A stretch of DNA of 64,000 nt from Solirubrobacter soli DSM 22325 (GTDB lineage Bacteria; Actinomycetota; Thermoleophilia; Solirubrobacterales; Solirubrobacteraceae). Positions 1 through 7,320 of the stretch are shown here, in pieces. How positions within the stretch are numbered: the first letter of the stretch is position 1; every line of letters begins with the position of its first letter. Below the pieces are notes generated by a model. It worked only from the letters and a program-made list of their open reading frames with translations, made no database searches and was not told where the DNA came from. Location of the stretch: assembly GCF_000423665.1 (NCBI RefSeq), contig NZ_KE384071.1, forward strand, positions 466,690 to 530,689, given 5' to 3'. Both the position numbers and the translations under genes were made by a program.

Positions 1-1
1 G

Positions 2-268
2 CTCGCCGCGACCGGGCTCGCTTCACTCGGCCTGATCCTGTATTTCGCGATCCACTTCACCGGCGCGGGCTGGGACGGGCTCGACGACGCCGCCGTCTTC
101 GGGCTCGTCGGCGTGCTCGTCCAGGCGGTCGGCTTCTTCGTCCTGGACATGGTGATCCCGGGCAAGCTCGCCGACCACTGCTTCAACCCGACGCTGCACC
201 CCGCGGCCTACGCGACCGCCGGCATTCAGGTGTCGGTCGCGCTGATCGTCTGCGCCTCGCTGACGTAG
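2..268 (+). CDS. DUF350-like membrane protein, C-terminal fragment
   Basis: The reading frame is open from the window edge and ends with TAG at 266-268, so only about 88 C-terminal residues are visible. It has two hydrophobic segments separated by a short loop containing VIPGKL. The last segment (AYATAGIQVSVALIV) has the small-residue-rich pattern seen in the DUF350/YjfL membrane family, in which such hairpins are duplicated. The function of that family is not established. Its last 43 bases overlap the end of the convergent ketopantoate reductase gene. Family assignment is from sequence pattern only and is moderate. Confidence 0.55.
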   Translation, partial: LAATGLASLGLILYFAIHFTGAGWDGLDDAAVFGLVGVLVQAVGFFVLDMVIPGKLADHCFNPTLHPAAYATAGIQVSVALIVCASLT

Positions 269-1209
269 GCCAGCCAGCGCGGGTCCGGGGAGCGCTCGCC
301 GCGCTCCATCGAGTGCACGAGCTCGACCACCGCGTCGTTGCAGGGCGTCGCGATGCCGAGCTCGCGACCCTTGCTCGCCACGCCCCCGTTGACGACGTCG
401 ACCTCGGTGTCGCGCCCCGCGTCGAGGTCCTGAAGCATCGAGGGGCGCACGTTGTACATGTGGCGCATCATCTGCGCCACCGCCTCCGGGCCGAACTCGT
501 GCGCCTCGACGTCGTGGATGCGCTCCAGCTGGAGGTTCTGCGCGTCGCCGACCGCGACGCCCTCGGCCCACAGCGCGAACACGGCCTCCGGCCCCTGCTC
601 GGCGACGCCGCCGTAGCGCAGGCCGGACACCGCTGACAGCCCGGTGAACGTGGAGTTGATCAGCAGCTTGGACCAGATCATCCCGCGCACGTTGTCGGTG
701 ACGCGGGTGCGGCCGACCGGCTCGAGCGCGGCGGCCAGCGTGCTCGCCCGCTCGGAGCGCGTCCCGTCCAGCTCGCCCACCATGTAGCCGCCGAGCGAGT
801 CGCGGATCAGGTGGCCCGGCCCGACGTTGGATCCGCCCCATTCGACGATGCAGGCGAGCAGGTTGCCCCGGCCGACGATCCCCTCCATCCGGTCCTGGAT
901 CAGGCCGTTGCCCATCGAGACGAACGCGCCGATCCCACCGCGCGCGACCAGCGGCTCGAGCGCGACGTGGTGCAGCGGCGACTTGACGGCGACCATGGCG
1001 TAGTCGAACTCGCCGTCGAGCTCGTCGACGCTCGCCACCGCGTCGAGGACGGCGGTCCGCTCCTCGCCTTCCTGCTCGTAGATCAGGCCCTTGCGGAGGG
1101 CGGCGACGTGGTCGGCGTTGGCGTCGAGCACGACGACGTCGGCGTCCATCTGCGCGGCGGTGATGCCGCCGATGGCACCGCCACCGACGACCAGGATCCT
1201 GGACGGCAT
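226..1209 (-). CDS. 2-dehydropantoate 2-reductase (ApbA/PanE family)
   Basis: A 327-residue protein with an N-terminal Rossmann motif GGGAIGG at residues 9-15 and the usual two-domain ketopantoate reductase layout: NADP-binding half, then a helical half containing a GMIWSKLLINSTF segment, where the family carries its catalytic Lys. These enzymes reduce ketopantoate to pantoate in coenzyme A synthesis, but many paralogues act on other 2-oxoacids, so panE itself is not claimed. It starts 4 bases after the stop of the cupredoxin gene upstream, with AGGCGG directly before the ATG, so the two are probably translated from one message. Confidence 0.88.
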   Translation of the reverse strand: MPSRILVVGGGAIGGITAAQMDADVVVLDANADHVAALRKGLIYEQEGEERTAVLDAVASVDELDGEFDYAMVAVKSPLHHVALEPLVARGGIGAFVSMGNGLIQDRMEGIVGRGNLLACIVEWGGSNVGPGHLIRDSLGGYMVGELDGTRSERASTLAAALEPVGRTRVTDNVRGMIWSKLLINSTFTGLSAVSGLRYGGVAEQGPEAVFALWAEGVAVGDAQNLQLERIHDVEAHEFGPEAVAQMMRHMYNVRPSMLQDLDAGRDTEVDVVNGGVASKGRELGIATPCNDAVVELVHSMERGERSPDPRWLAYVSEAQTISATDT

Positions 1210-1213
1210 CCGC

Positions 1214-2047
1214 CTAGCGTAGGCGGAACGTGGCGCTGCGCGCGAGCTCGGTGGCCGCGTCGGAAGCGGTCAGCAGCACCCGCGCCTGGACCTTGCGGCC
1301 GCGCTTGAGCGTGAAGCGGACCTTCGAGGACGCGTCGAGCTCGGCGACCTTGACCGGCCACCAGCCGAAGTGCTCCTTGAGCTTGAGCTGGAGCACGACG
1401 GTCGCGCCCTTGGACGCCGGGGTGACGGTCGCGTCGATCTGCAGTTGCTTGCCCCGCACCTTCTGTGTCGCGCTCACCTTGCGGTCGAGCACGAGCACCT
1501 GCACGGGCGGCGCGGACTCGCCGTCGACCACCGCCGTGTACGCCGTCGTCTCGCGCGGAGTCACCGTCGCGGTGAACGCGCCGCCGGCTCCGACCTTGGC
1601 AGTGCTCGTCTCCACGCCGCCCGCCTGGATCGACACGGTCGCACCCTCGGGCAGCGCGGCGCGGCCGGTGAGCGCGTACGGCTTGCCGGGCGCGGCGGGT
1701 TCCTTCGCGGCGTCGAGCAGCACGCGATGCACGGCGACGTCACCGCGCATTGACGGATGCAGCTGACAGAAATATGCGAAATCGCCTGGGGTGTCGAAGC
1801 GCAGTTGGTACGAGGCCGACATCAGCAGCCGCGGCGACGCGAAGCTGCCGTCGTCGGCGTTGACGTTGTGGGTGCGCAGGGAGTCGTTGTGCCACGTCAC
1901 CGTGTCGCCGGCGAGCACGTCGACGTGCGGGATCCCGAACGCCGCGTTGTAGATCGGGACCGCCGGGCCGTGATCCATCTCGGACGCCGACGCGGGTGCC
2001 GCGAAGAGCACGAGGAACGCGAGCATCAGGGGCAGGCTTCGGCGCAT
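1214..2047 (-). CDS. Secreted cupredoxin with C-terminal beta-sandwich domain
   Basis: A 277-residue protein with a signal peptide (residues 1-22) followed by a plastocyanin-like domain at about 30-108. The blue-copper ligands are visible: His60 (SLRTHN), Cys94, His97 and Met100 in CQLHPSM. Residues 110-277 form a Ser/Thr/Ala-rich Ig-like or bacterial surface domain rich in beta propensity. Expected role is extracytoplasmic single-electron transfer or copper binding; the partner is unknown. It is transcribed away from the tandem-cupredoxin/laccase operon across a 168-bp divergent region. A GATAGT hexamer 7 bases before the ATG may be its -10 box. Confidence 0.85.
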   Translation of the reverse strand: MRRSLPLMLAFLVLFAAPASASEMDHGPAVPIYNAAFGIPHVDVLAGDTVTWHNDSLRTHNVNADDGSFASPRLLMSASYQLRFDTPGDFAYFCQLHPSMRGDVAVHRVLLDAAKEPAAPGKPYALTGRAALPEGATVSIQAGGVETSTAKVGAGGAFTATVTPRETTAYTAVVDGESAPPVQVLVLDRKVSATQKVRGKQLQIDATVTPASKGATVVLQLKLKEHFGWWPVKVAELDASSKVRFTLKRGRKVQARVLLTASDAATELARSATFRLR

Positions 2048-2111
2048 CGCACCGACTATCTCGATTTCGATCAGCCGGTGATAGGGAGTTCTCCGAACGG
2101 GGGTTTGAGAG

Positions 2112-2144
2112 CTAGCCGTACGGGGGGCCTCGTACGACCTCTAG
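2112..2144. promoter_or_regulatory. Candidate operator with nested dyad
   Basis: Two CGTACG hexamers (2117-2122 and 2131-2136) are bracketed by CTAG at 2112-2115 and 2141-2144, giving a roughly symmetric site in the divergent region between the two cupredoxin transcription units. A TTGACA hexamer lies just downstream at 2161-2166, but no convincing -10 follows at normal spacing. The symmetry is direct observation; the operator role is inference. A copper- or redox-sensing regulator would fit the neighbours. Confidence 0.4.
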
Positions 2145-2218
2145 ACCTTCCCTGTATCACTTGACATGGCCTCCGCGCTCCCGTTGGCTATCTCAACACC
2201 ACTTAAAGGAGCGCCATG

Positions 2219-3265
2219 ATGGTTCCCCTCCGGGCGGTCGCGTTCGCCAGTGCGGCGGCGGCTCTGCTCGTGCCTGCGGCAGCTCAGGCGAAGACCACGA
2301 CGGTCTCTGTCGGCCCCCCGCTCGCGGCCGCCAAGAAGATGGGCGAGACGACCACTGCCAACGCCTTCTTCCCGTCCAAACTGAAGGTCAACGTCGGCGA
2401 CTCGGTGAAGTTCGTGCCGGCCGGCTTCCACACGGTCAACTTCCCGAAGAAGGGCGACGGGCCGTTCGACCTGATCATCCCGACCGGCCAGAAGGTCGCC
2501 GGGTCCAACGACGCCGCGGGCGTCGCGTTCTGGTTCAACGGACAGGACGCCCTCAGCCTGAACCCCGCGTTCGCCACCGCGAACGGCTGGGGCAAGAAGG
2601 CGACATACACGGGCGCCAAGGGCGTCGAGTCCGGCCTGCCGCCCGACAAGGCCAAGCCGATGACGGTGAAGTTCACCAAGGCCGGCAACTACACCTACTA
2701 CTGCGACCTGCACCCGGGCATGAAGGCCTCGGTGACGGTCGTCAAGAAGGGCGCCAAGCAGGACGCGGCGGCCGCGAAGAAGCAGGCCGACGCAGCGGTC
2801 AAGGCCGCCAAGGACCTGGACAAGACCGATCCGGGTGCCAACACCGTCAGCGTCGGCGTGGCGGCCAAGGGCGGCGTCGAGTACTTCGGCATGGTCCCGG
2901 CGGCGCTCACGGTCGCCAAGGGCACCACGGTCAAGTTCCAGATGAGCAAGGGCTCCTACGAGGCCCACACCGTGACGTTCGGGCCCGGCAACATCGAGGA
3001 CCCGTCGTCCTACATCGGTGGCATCGCGGCGTCGTTCGAGTCACCCTCGATCGACCCGAAGGGCACCTATCCGTCCGACGTCGGCGCACTGGTCTCGCTG
3101 ACCCCCACCACGCACGGCAACGGCTTCTTCAACACCGGCGTCCTGGACGCCAACTCGAAGTCGCCGCTCCCCGAGTCGGCGAGCGTCAAGTTCGACACGG
3201 CCGGCACCTACAACTACTACTGCCTGATCCACCCCTTCATGCACGGTACCGTCACCGTCCAGTGA
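2219..3265 (+). CDS. Secreted protein with two tandem cupredoxin domains
   Basis: A 348-residue protein counted from the second of two adjacent ATGs (2216, 2219). AAAGGAG at 2205-2211 is 7 bases from the second and only 4 from the first, so 2219 is preferred. After a signal peptide (1-24) come two plastocyanin-like domains joined by an Ala/Lys-rich linker (about 180-205). Both keep a full type-1 copper set: His71 with Cys162, His165 and Met168, and His250 with Cys335, His338 and Met341. Its stop overlaps the GTG start of the laccase gene, so this is probably the laccase's electron-transfer or copper-delivery partner. The partnership is inferred from gene order. Confidence 0.9.
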   Translation: MVPLRAVAFASAAAALLVPAAAQAKTTTVSVGPPLAAAKKMGETTTANAFFPSKLKVNVGDSVKFVPAGFHTVNFPKKGDGPFDLIIPTGQKVAGSNDAAGVAFWFNGQDALSLNPAFATANGWGKKATYTGAKGVESGLPPDKAKPMTVKFTKAGNYTYYCDLHPGMKASVTVVKKGAKQDAAAAKKQADAAVKAAKDLDKTDPGANTVSVGVAAKGGVEYFGMVPAALTVAKGTTVKFQMSKGSYEAHTVTFGPGNIEDPSSYIGGIAASFESPSIDPKGTYPSDVGALVSLTPTTHGNGFFNTGVLDANSKSPLPESASVKFDTAGTYNYYCLIHPFMHGTVTVQ

Positions 3266-4185
3266 GACGGCTGACAACGGTTTTGACCATCGGGGCGGCG
3301 AGCTTGCTCGCCGCCCCGTCGGCGTCCGCGGCCACCCGCGAGTACTGGGTGGCGGCGGTGCCCGTGACGTTCAACATCGTCCCCAACGGCAAGGACGCGA
3401 TCATGGGGATGGAGTACCCGCCGGCCGACACGGTCTTCGGCACGACGGTGTACCGCCGCTACACGAAGGGCTGGAAGAAGCCGATGGCCAACGTGTCGGC
3501 GCCCGGCTCCGGCAACGCCGACCTGATGCCCGGGCCGCTGATCAAGGCCCGCGTCGGCGACAAGATCCGGGTCCACTTCAAGAACCTGGACACGACCTTC
3601 AACCGGCCGCACTCGATGCACTTCCACGGCGTCGAGTACAAGCCCTCCTCCGACGGCGCCTACCTGCCCGGCTTCTCCGGCCGCGACGCCGACGTCAAGC
3701 CCGGCCAGACCTGGACCTACAAGCTCACCGCCGGCCGCGACTCCGCCGGCGCCTGGCCCTACCACGACCACGGCCCGGAGATGGAGGCCTCGATCGACGG
3801 CGGCATGTTCGGCATGCTCTCGATCCTCGGCAAGCGCGAGAAGGCCCCCGACCGCGAGTACGTCGTCGTCTTCTCCCCGATGGGCAAGTTCCAGGCGATC
3901 GACGGCCGCGCCTTCGTCGGCAACACCCCGGTCTTCAAGTCCCGCGTCGGCGACCTCGTCCAGTGGGACGTGACCGTGATGGGCTCAGAGCACCACACCT
4001 TCCACGTCCACGGCCACCGCTGGCGCGACCCCGCCGGCACCCCCGTCGACACCGTCACCCTCGGCCCCGCCGAGTCGATCCGCATCCGCTGGCGCGAACG
4101 CGACCCAGGCACCTGGCTCTACCACTGCCACGTCGAGACCCACATGGCGGCGGGCATGATCGGCACCTACCAAGTTAAACGCTAG
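3262..4185 (+). CDS. Two-domain multicopper oxidase (small laccase type)
   Basis: GTG start at 3262 overlaps the preceding stop (GTGA). The 307-residue product has a signal peptide (1-23) and only two cupredoxin domains. Ligand motifs: HFH at 120-122 and HDH at 168-170 in domain 1, HxxHxHGH at 245-252 and HCHxxxHxxxxM at 288-299 in domain 2. Domain 1 lacks the type-1 Cys and domain 2 has it, which matches type-B two-domain oxidases that assemble as trimers with the trinuclear centre at domain interfaces. Expected reaction is oxidation of phenols or metals with reduction of O2 to water, outside the membrane. Natural substrate unknown. Confidence 0.92.
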   Translation: MRRLTTVLTIGAASLLAAPSASAATREYWVAAVPVTFNIVPNGKDAIMGMEYPPADTVFGTTVYRRYTKGWKKPMANVSAPGSGNADLMPGPLIKARVGDKIRVHFKNLDTTFNRPHSMHFHGVEYKPSSDGAYLPGFSGRDADVKPGQTWTYKLTAGRDSAGAWPYHDHGPEMEASIDGGMFGMLSILGKREKAPDREYVVVFSPMGKFQAIDGRAFVGNTPVFKSRVGDLVQWDVTVMGSEHHTFHVHGHRWRDPAGTPVDTVTLGPAESIRIRWRERDPGTWLYHCHVETHMAAGMIGTYQVKR

Positions 4186-4186
4186 A

Positions 4187-4292
4187 TAAGGGGTCAGGCA
4201 CCTTAGGTTCTCTTTAGGTTCTCTTTGGGCGAGCGCCGCGCTGCTGCGCCGCGCGTGGAACCTAACGGCGAGGTAAAGGGTCTGACCCCTTA
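4187..4292. repeat. GGGTCAGACCC-type inverted-repeat element
   Basis: TAAGGGGTCAG at 4188-4198 and its exact reverse complement CTGACCCCTTA at 4282-4292 bracket about 105 bp. Inside are a second inverted pair, TTAGGTTC (4203-4210) with GAACCTAA (4258-4265), and two direct copies of AGGTTCTCTTT. The core AAAGGGTC-N-GACCC and the GAACCTAA tag recur at 44813-44836. The element fills the space between the convergent laccase and rsmI genes, so it may serve as a bidirectional terminator. It resembles REP/MITE-like dispersed repeats; no transposase is nearby. Confidence 0.6.
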
Positions 4293-4300
4293 GGTGGGCT

Positions 4301-5104
4301 TTAGGTTGCGACCTCGCGGTAGAGGGCGTTCGCGGGCGCTCCGGTGAGGTCGGAGACGACCTTGGCGGCGGTCTTTGCGCGGGCGCCCGCTTCGACCAGT
4401 GTGCGGACGGCCTCGACGGCTGCTGGGTCGAGGCCCTCGGGGGCGGGGGCGGCGCCGACGACGAGGACGATCTCGCCGCGGGCCTCTTCGCTGGCGTACT
4501 TCTCGGCCAGGTCGGCGGCGGTGCCGCGGACGACCTCCTCGTGGAGCTTGGTGAGCTCGCGGCAGACGGCGACGGGGCGGGTGGGGTCGAGCTCGGCGAG
4601 GATGGCGAGGCTCGCGGCCAGCCGGCGGGGGGACTCGAAGGCGACGAGCGTCTCCGGGTTGGCGAACGCGGTCTCCAGCGCGCCGCGCTTGCGGGGGAGG
4701 AAGCCGGCGAAGCGCCAGACGTCGGACGGCAGTGCGCTCGCGACGAGGGCGGTGAGGGCCGAAGACGGGCCCGGGAGCACCTCGACCGCCAGGCCCGCGG
4801 CCACGCAGCCCTGCACCAGCGGGAAGCCCGGGTCGGACACGAGCGGCATGCCGGCATCCGAGACGAGCGCGACGACCGCGCCCCCGCGCATCTGTTCGAC
4901 CAACTCGGCCGCCCTCGCGCGCTCGTTGTGCTCGTGGTAGCTGACGAGCTTGGCCGAGACGCCATAGCGCTCGAGCAGCACCCGCGTGTGGCGGGTGTCC
5001 TCGCACGCGACGACGTCGGCCTCGCGCAGCGCGGCGAGGACGCGCAGCGTGACGTCCTCGAGGTTCCCGATCGGCGTCGGGCAGACGACCAGCCGGCCGC
5101 TCAC
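4301..5104 (-). CDS. rsmI: 16S rRNA (cytidine(1402)-2'-O)-methyltransferase
   Basis: A 267-residue protein of the tetrapyrrole-methylase-like fold. Diagnostic RsmI motifs are CPTPIGNLEDVTLR near the N-terminus, CEDTRHTRVLL, the SYHEHNE segment and SDAGMPLVSDPG. It uses S-adenosylmethionine to 2'-O-methylate C1402 of 16S rRNA in the decoding site. GTG start, preceded by GAGGGTGG. It lies 64 bp downstream of the ROK kinase gene in the same direction, so shared transcription is possible. Length is typical. Confidence 0.93.
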   Translation of the reverse strand: MSGRLVVCPTPIGNLEDVTLRVLAALREADVVACEDTRHTRVLLERYGVSAKLVSYHEHNERARAAELVEQMRGGAVVALVSDAGMPLVSDPGFPLVQGCVAAGLAVEVLPGPSSALTALVASALPSDVWRFAGFLPRKRGALETAFANPETLVAFESPRRLAASLAILAELDPTRPVAVCRELTKLHEEVVRGTAADLAEKYASEEARGEIVLVVGAAPAPEGLDPAAVEAVRTLVEAGARAKTAAKVVSDLTGAPANALYREVAT

Positions 5105-5168
5105 GACGCCACCCTCGGAATGCCCAAGACCCCGCGGTCGGTCCCGCGCAGGCGGTTGCCGGGCTCGA

Positions 5169-6158
5169 TCACGGTCGCGCTTCGATGGCGCCCGTGACGA
5201 CCCCGTCGAGCATGTCGCGCGCCAGCAGCCCCGCTCCGATCATTCCCGCCTGGGGGCCGAGCTGGGCGGCCTCGACGCGCACCACGTCCTTGCCCGGGGC
5301 GAGCGCCCGCTCGAGCATCACCTCACGGGCGGGCGCGAGCAGCAGCTCACCCGCCGCGATCACGCCGCCGCCGATGACGACCATCTGCGGGTTGAAGATG
5401 TTCACGAGGTTGGTGATGCCGACGCCCAGCGCGCGGCCGATCGTCTCGATCGCGCCGCGGGCGACCGGGTCGCCGCCGGTGGCCAGCTCGGTGATCAGCG
5501 GACCGGTGAGCTCCCGTCCTTCTTCCAGCGCCTGGCCGAGTGCGGTGTCTGGCCGCCGCGCGACCGCCAGCGACGCCTCGCGGACCAGCGCCGAGCCCGA
5601 CGCCACCGACTCGAGGCAGCCCCAGTTCGGGCAGTTGCCCTGGCACGGCCGGCCGTTGATCTCGACCACCATGTGGCCCATCTCGGCGCCACCGTTGATC
5701 CAGCCGCGGTAGATCTGCCCGTTCAGCAGCAGGCCGCCACCGATCCCGGTCCCCAGCGTCAGCAGTGCAACGTCCGTTGCACCCTGCGCGACCCCGAGCC
5801 GCGCCTCGCACACGGTGTGGCAGTTCGCGTCGTTGTCGACGACGACGGGGATGCCCAGCCGCTCCGCCATCACGTCGGCGAACGCGATGTCCTTCAGCGG
5901 CACATTGACGGCCTGGACGGCCATGCCGGTGCGGGAGTCGAACGTGCACGGGATGCCGAACCCGATCGCTTCGATCGGCGCGCCGATCGCCGTCCGGATC
6001 TCATCCATCGCGTCGGCGATCATCTGCACGAGCTCGTCCTGCGAGAGGCCGTAGACAAGGCGGTTGGTACGGTGGATCACTGAAAGGTCCGCGCCGACCG
6101 CTCCCGCCAGCAGCTTCGTGCCGCCGAGGTCGACGCCGATGACGTAGCCCTCGGCCAT
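5169..6158 (-). CDS. ROK-family sugar kinase, probable glucokinase
   Basis: A 329-residue ROK protein: phosphate-binding DLGGTK at residues 10-15, GTGIGGGL in the middle, and the Cys-rich zinc signature CxxxCxxxGCLE (CQGNCPNWGCLE) preceded by the GHMVV segment that carries the zinc-ligand His. No N-terminal helix-turn-helix is present, so it is an enzyme rather than a ROK repressor. Most single-domain actinobacterial members phosphorylate glucose with ATP or polyphosphate. A TAAGGT box 6 bases before the ATG suggests leaderless transcription. It is divergent from the LCP gene with only 22 bp between starts. Confidence 0.88.
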   Translation of the reverse strand: MAEGYVIGVDLGGTKLLAGAVGADLSVIHRTNRLVYGLSQDELVQMIADAMDEIRTAIGAPIEAIGFGIPCTFDSRTGMAVQAVNVPLKDIAFADVMAERLGIPVVVDNDANCHTVCEARLGVAQGATDVALLTLGTGIGGGLLLNGQIYRGWINGGAEMGHMVVEINGRPCQGNCPNWGCLESVASGSALVREASLAVARRPDTALGQALEEGRELTGPLITELATGGDPVARGAIETIGRALGVGITNLVNIFNPQMVVIGGGVIAAGELLLAPAREVMLERALAPGKDVVRVEAAQLGPQAGMIGAGLLARDMLDGVVTGAIEARP

Positions 6159-6164
6159 CGCGCC

Positions 6165-6170
6165 ACCTTA
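6165..6170 (-). promoter_or_regulatory. -10 box of a leaderless promoter (ROK kinase)
   Basis: Reading the minus strand, TAAGGT is followed by 6 bases and the ATG at 6158. No Shine-Dalgarno sequence is present. The pattern TAnnnT, 6-9 bases, start codon recurs across the window. Confidence 0.5.
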
Positions 6171-6180
6171 CCGATCTGCC

Positions 6181-7320
6181 ATGGCCGATTCTCGCGACGA
6201 CGAAGAACCCCAGTACACGCTCTACCGCGCCAAGCCGAAGCTCTTCGGCCGCCGCGGCGGCGATGACGGCGGTCTGCGCTCGATGCAGGAGGAGCCGCCA
6301 CGCGGCTACGAGGAGACGCCCCCGCAGCCCGGCCGCGCGCCCAAGCCGGGCCGCCGCCGTCGTCGCGGCCCGCGCCCGCGGATCAGCTTCTGGCGGGTCC
6401 TGCGCTGGCTGGTCGTCGCGCTCGTCGCCTGGCTCGCGATCAGCCTCGTGCTGTTCCTGATCTCCGCGCAGGTGCAGTCGTCGAAGGTCTCCGACGCCGC
6501 CGACAACGAGCTGGGTGGCGCCGGCTACCCGCTCACGTCGCCCAACACGATCCTCGTGCTCGGCTCGGACGCCCGCACCAAGGGCTCCAAGGAGCCGGGA
6601 GCGCAGAAGATCGGCCAGCCGAGCCGCTCGGACAGCATCCTGCTCATGCGCATCGGCGGCGGCCACAACTCCACGCTCAGCATCCCCCGCGACACCGTCG
6701 TGAACATCCCCGGGAGCGGCCAGAACAAGATCAACGCCGCCTACGCCATCGGCGGCCCCGCCCTCGCGATCCGCACGGTCGAGTCCTACCTCGGCATCCC
6801 GGTCAACCACCTCGTCGAGGTCAACTTCGAGAACTTCCCGCAGCTGATCGACGCGCTCGGCGGCGTCACCTACCGCGGCGGCTGCGTCGTCTCCAAGCTC
6901 AACGGCGGCTTCAAGAACGGCGGCTACACGCTGCGCCTGCACGCCGGCAAGCAGGAGATCAACGGCAAGCAGGCGCTCGCCCTCGCCCGCACGCGCAAGA
7001 ACGAGTGCAACCCGAAGGAGTCCGACCTCACCCGCGCCCGCCGCCAGCAGAAGATCCTCGGCTCGATCAAGGACAAGGTCACCTCCTTCGAGACCTTCGT
7101 CCGCCTCCCGTGGGTCTCCTGGGCGGCCCCGAAGGCGATCCGCTCGGACATGTCCGGCCCCTCGCTCCTCGGGCTCGTGGGTGCCGAGCTGACCGGCGGC
7201 ACCGCCAAGCCGACCGTCCTGAAGCCCACCGGCGCGGTCACGCTGCCCGACGGCGGCGCCGGGCTCACCGTCGACGACGCGACCAAACGCCGCGCCGTCG
7301 ACACGTTCCTCAACGGCTGA
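6181..7320 (+). CDS. LytR-CpsA-Psr (LCP) family glycopolymer-peptidoglycan ligase
   Basis: A 379-residue protein: a charged, proline/arginine-rich cytoplasmic tail (1-70), one membrane segment (about 73-95), then an extracellular LCP domain. Family marks are LVLGSDAR, the SRSDSILLMRI stretch and SIPRDTVV, which supply the Asp/Arg residues binding the pyrophosphate of lipid-linked glycopolymers, plus LIDALGGV further on. LCP enzymes attach wall polymers such as arabinogalactan or teichoic acids to peptidoglycan. The C-terminus has no LytR_C domain. It ends convergently with the secreted PKD-like gene, overlapping it by 11 bp. Confidence 0.9.
   Translation: MADSRDDEEPQYTLYRAKPKLFGRRGGDDGGLRSMQEEPPRGYEETPPQPGRAPKPGRRRRRGPRPRISFWRVLRWLVVALVAWLAISLVLFLISAQVQSSKVSDAADNELGGAGYPLTSPNTILVLGSDARTKGSKEPGAQKIGQPSRSDSILLMRIGGGHNSTLSIPRDTVVNIPGSGQNKINAAYAIGGPALAIRTVESYLGIPVNHLVEVNFENFPQLIDALGGVTYRGGCVVSKLNGGFKNGGYTLRLHAGKQEINGKQALALARTRKNECNPKESDLTRARRQQKILGSIKDKVTSFETFVRLPWVSWAAPKAIRSDMSGPSLLGLVGAELTGGTAKPTVLKPTGAVTLPDGGAGLTVDDATKRRAVDTFLNG

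Noticed and set aside
1216..1221. TACGCT 6 bases before the ketopantoate reductase ATG as a leaderless promoter
   Set aside because: It overlaps the stop codon of the upstream cupredoxin gene, and AGGCGG directly precedes the ATG, so coupling is a better explanation.
2161..3261. A 674-residue frame leading into the laccase
   Set aside because: Its first 367 residues are an Arg/Gly-rich shadow of the tandem cupredoxin gene; the laccase starts with its own signal peptide at GTG 3262.
3985..4965. Long frame spanning the repeat and rsmI on the minus strand
   Set aside because: It is a shadow with Arg/Ser/Pro composition; rsmI in another frame has all family motifs.
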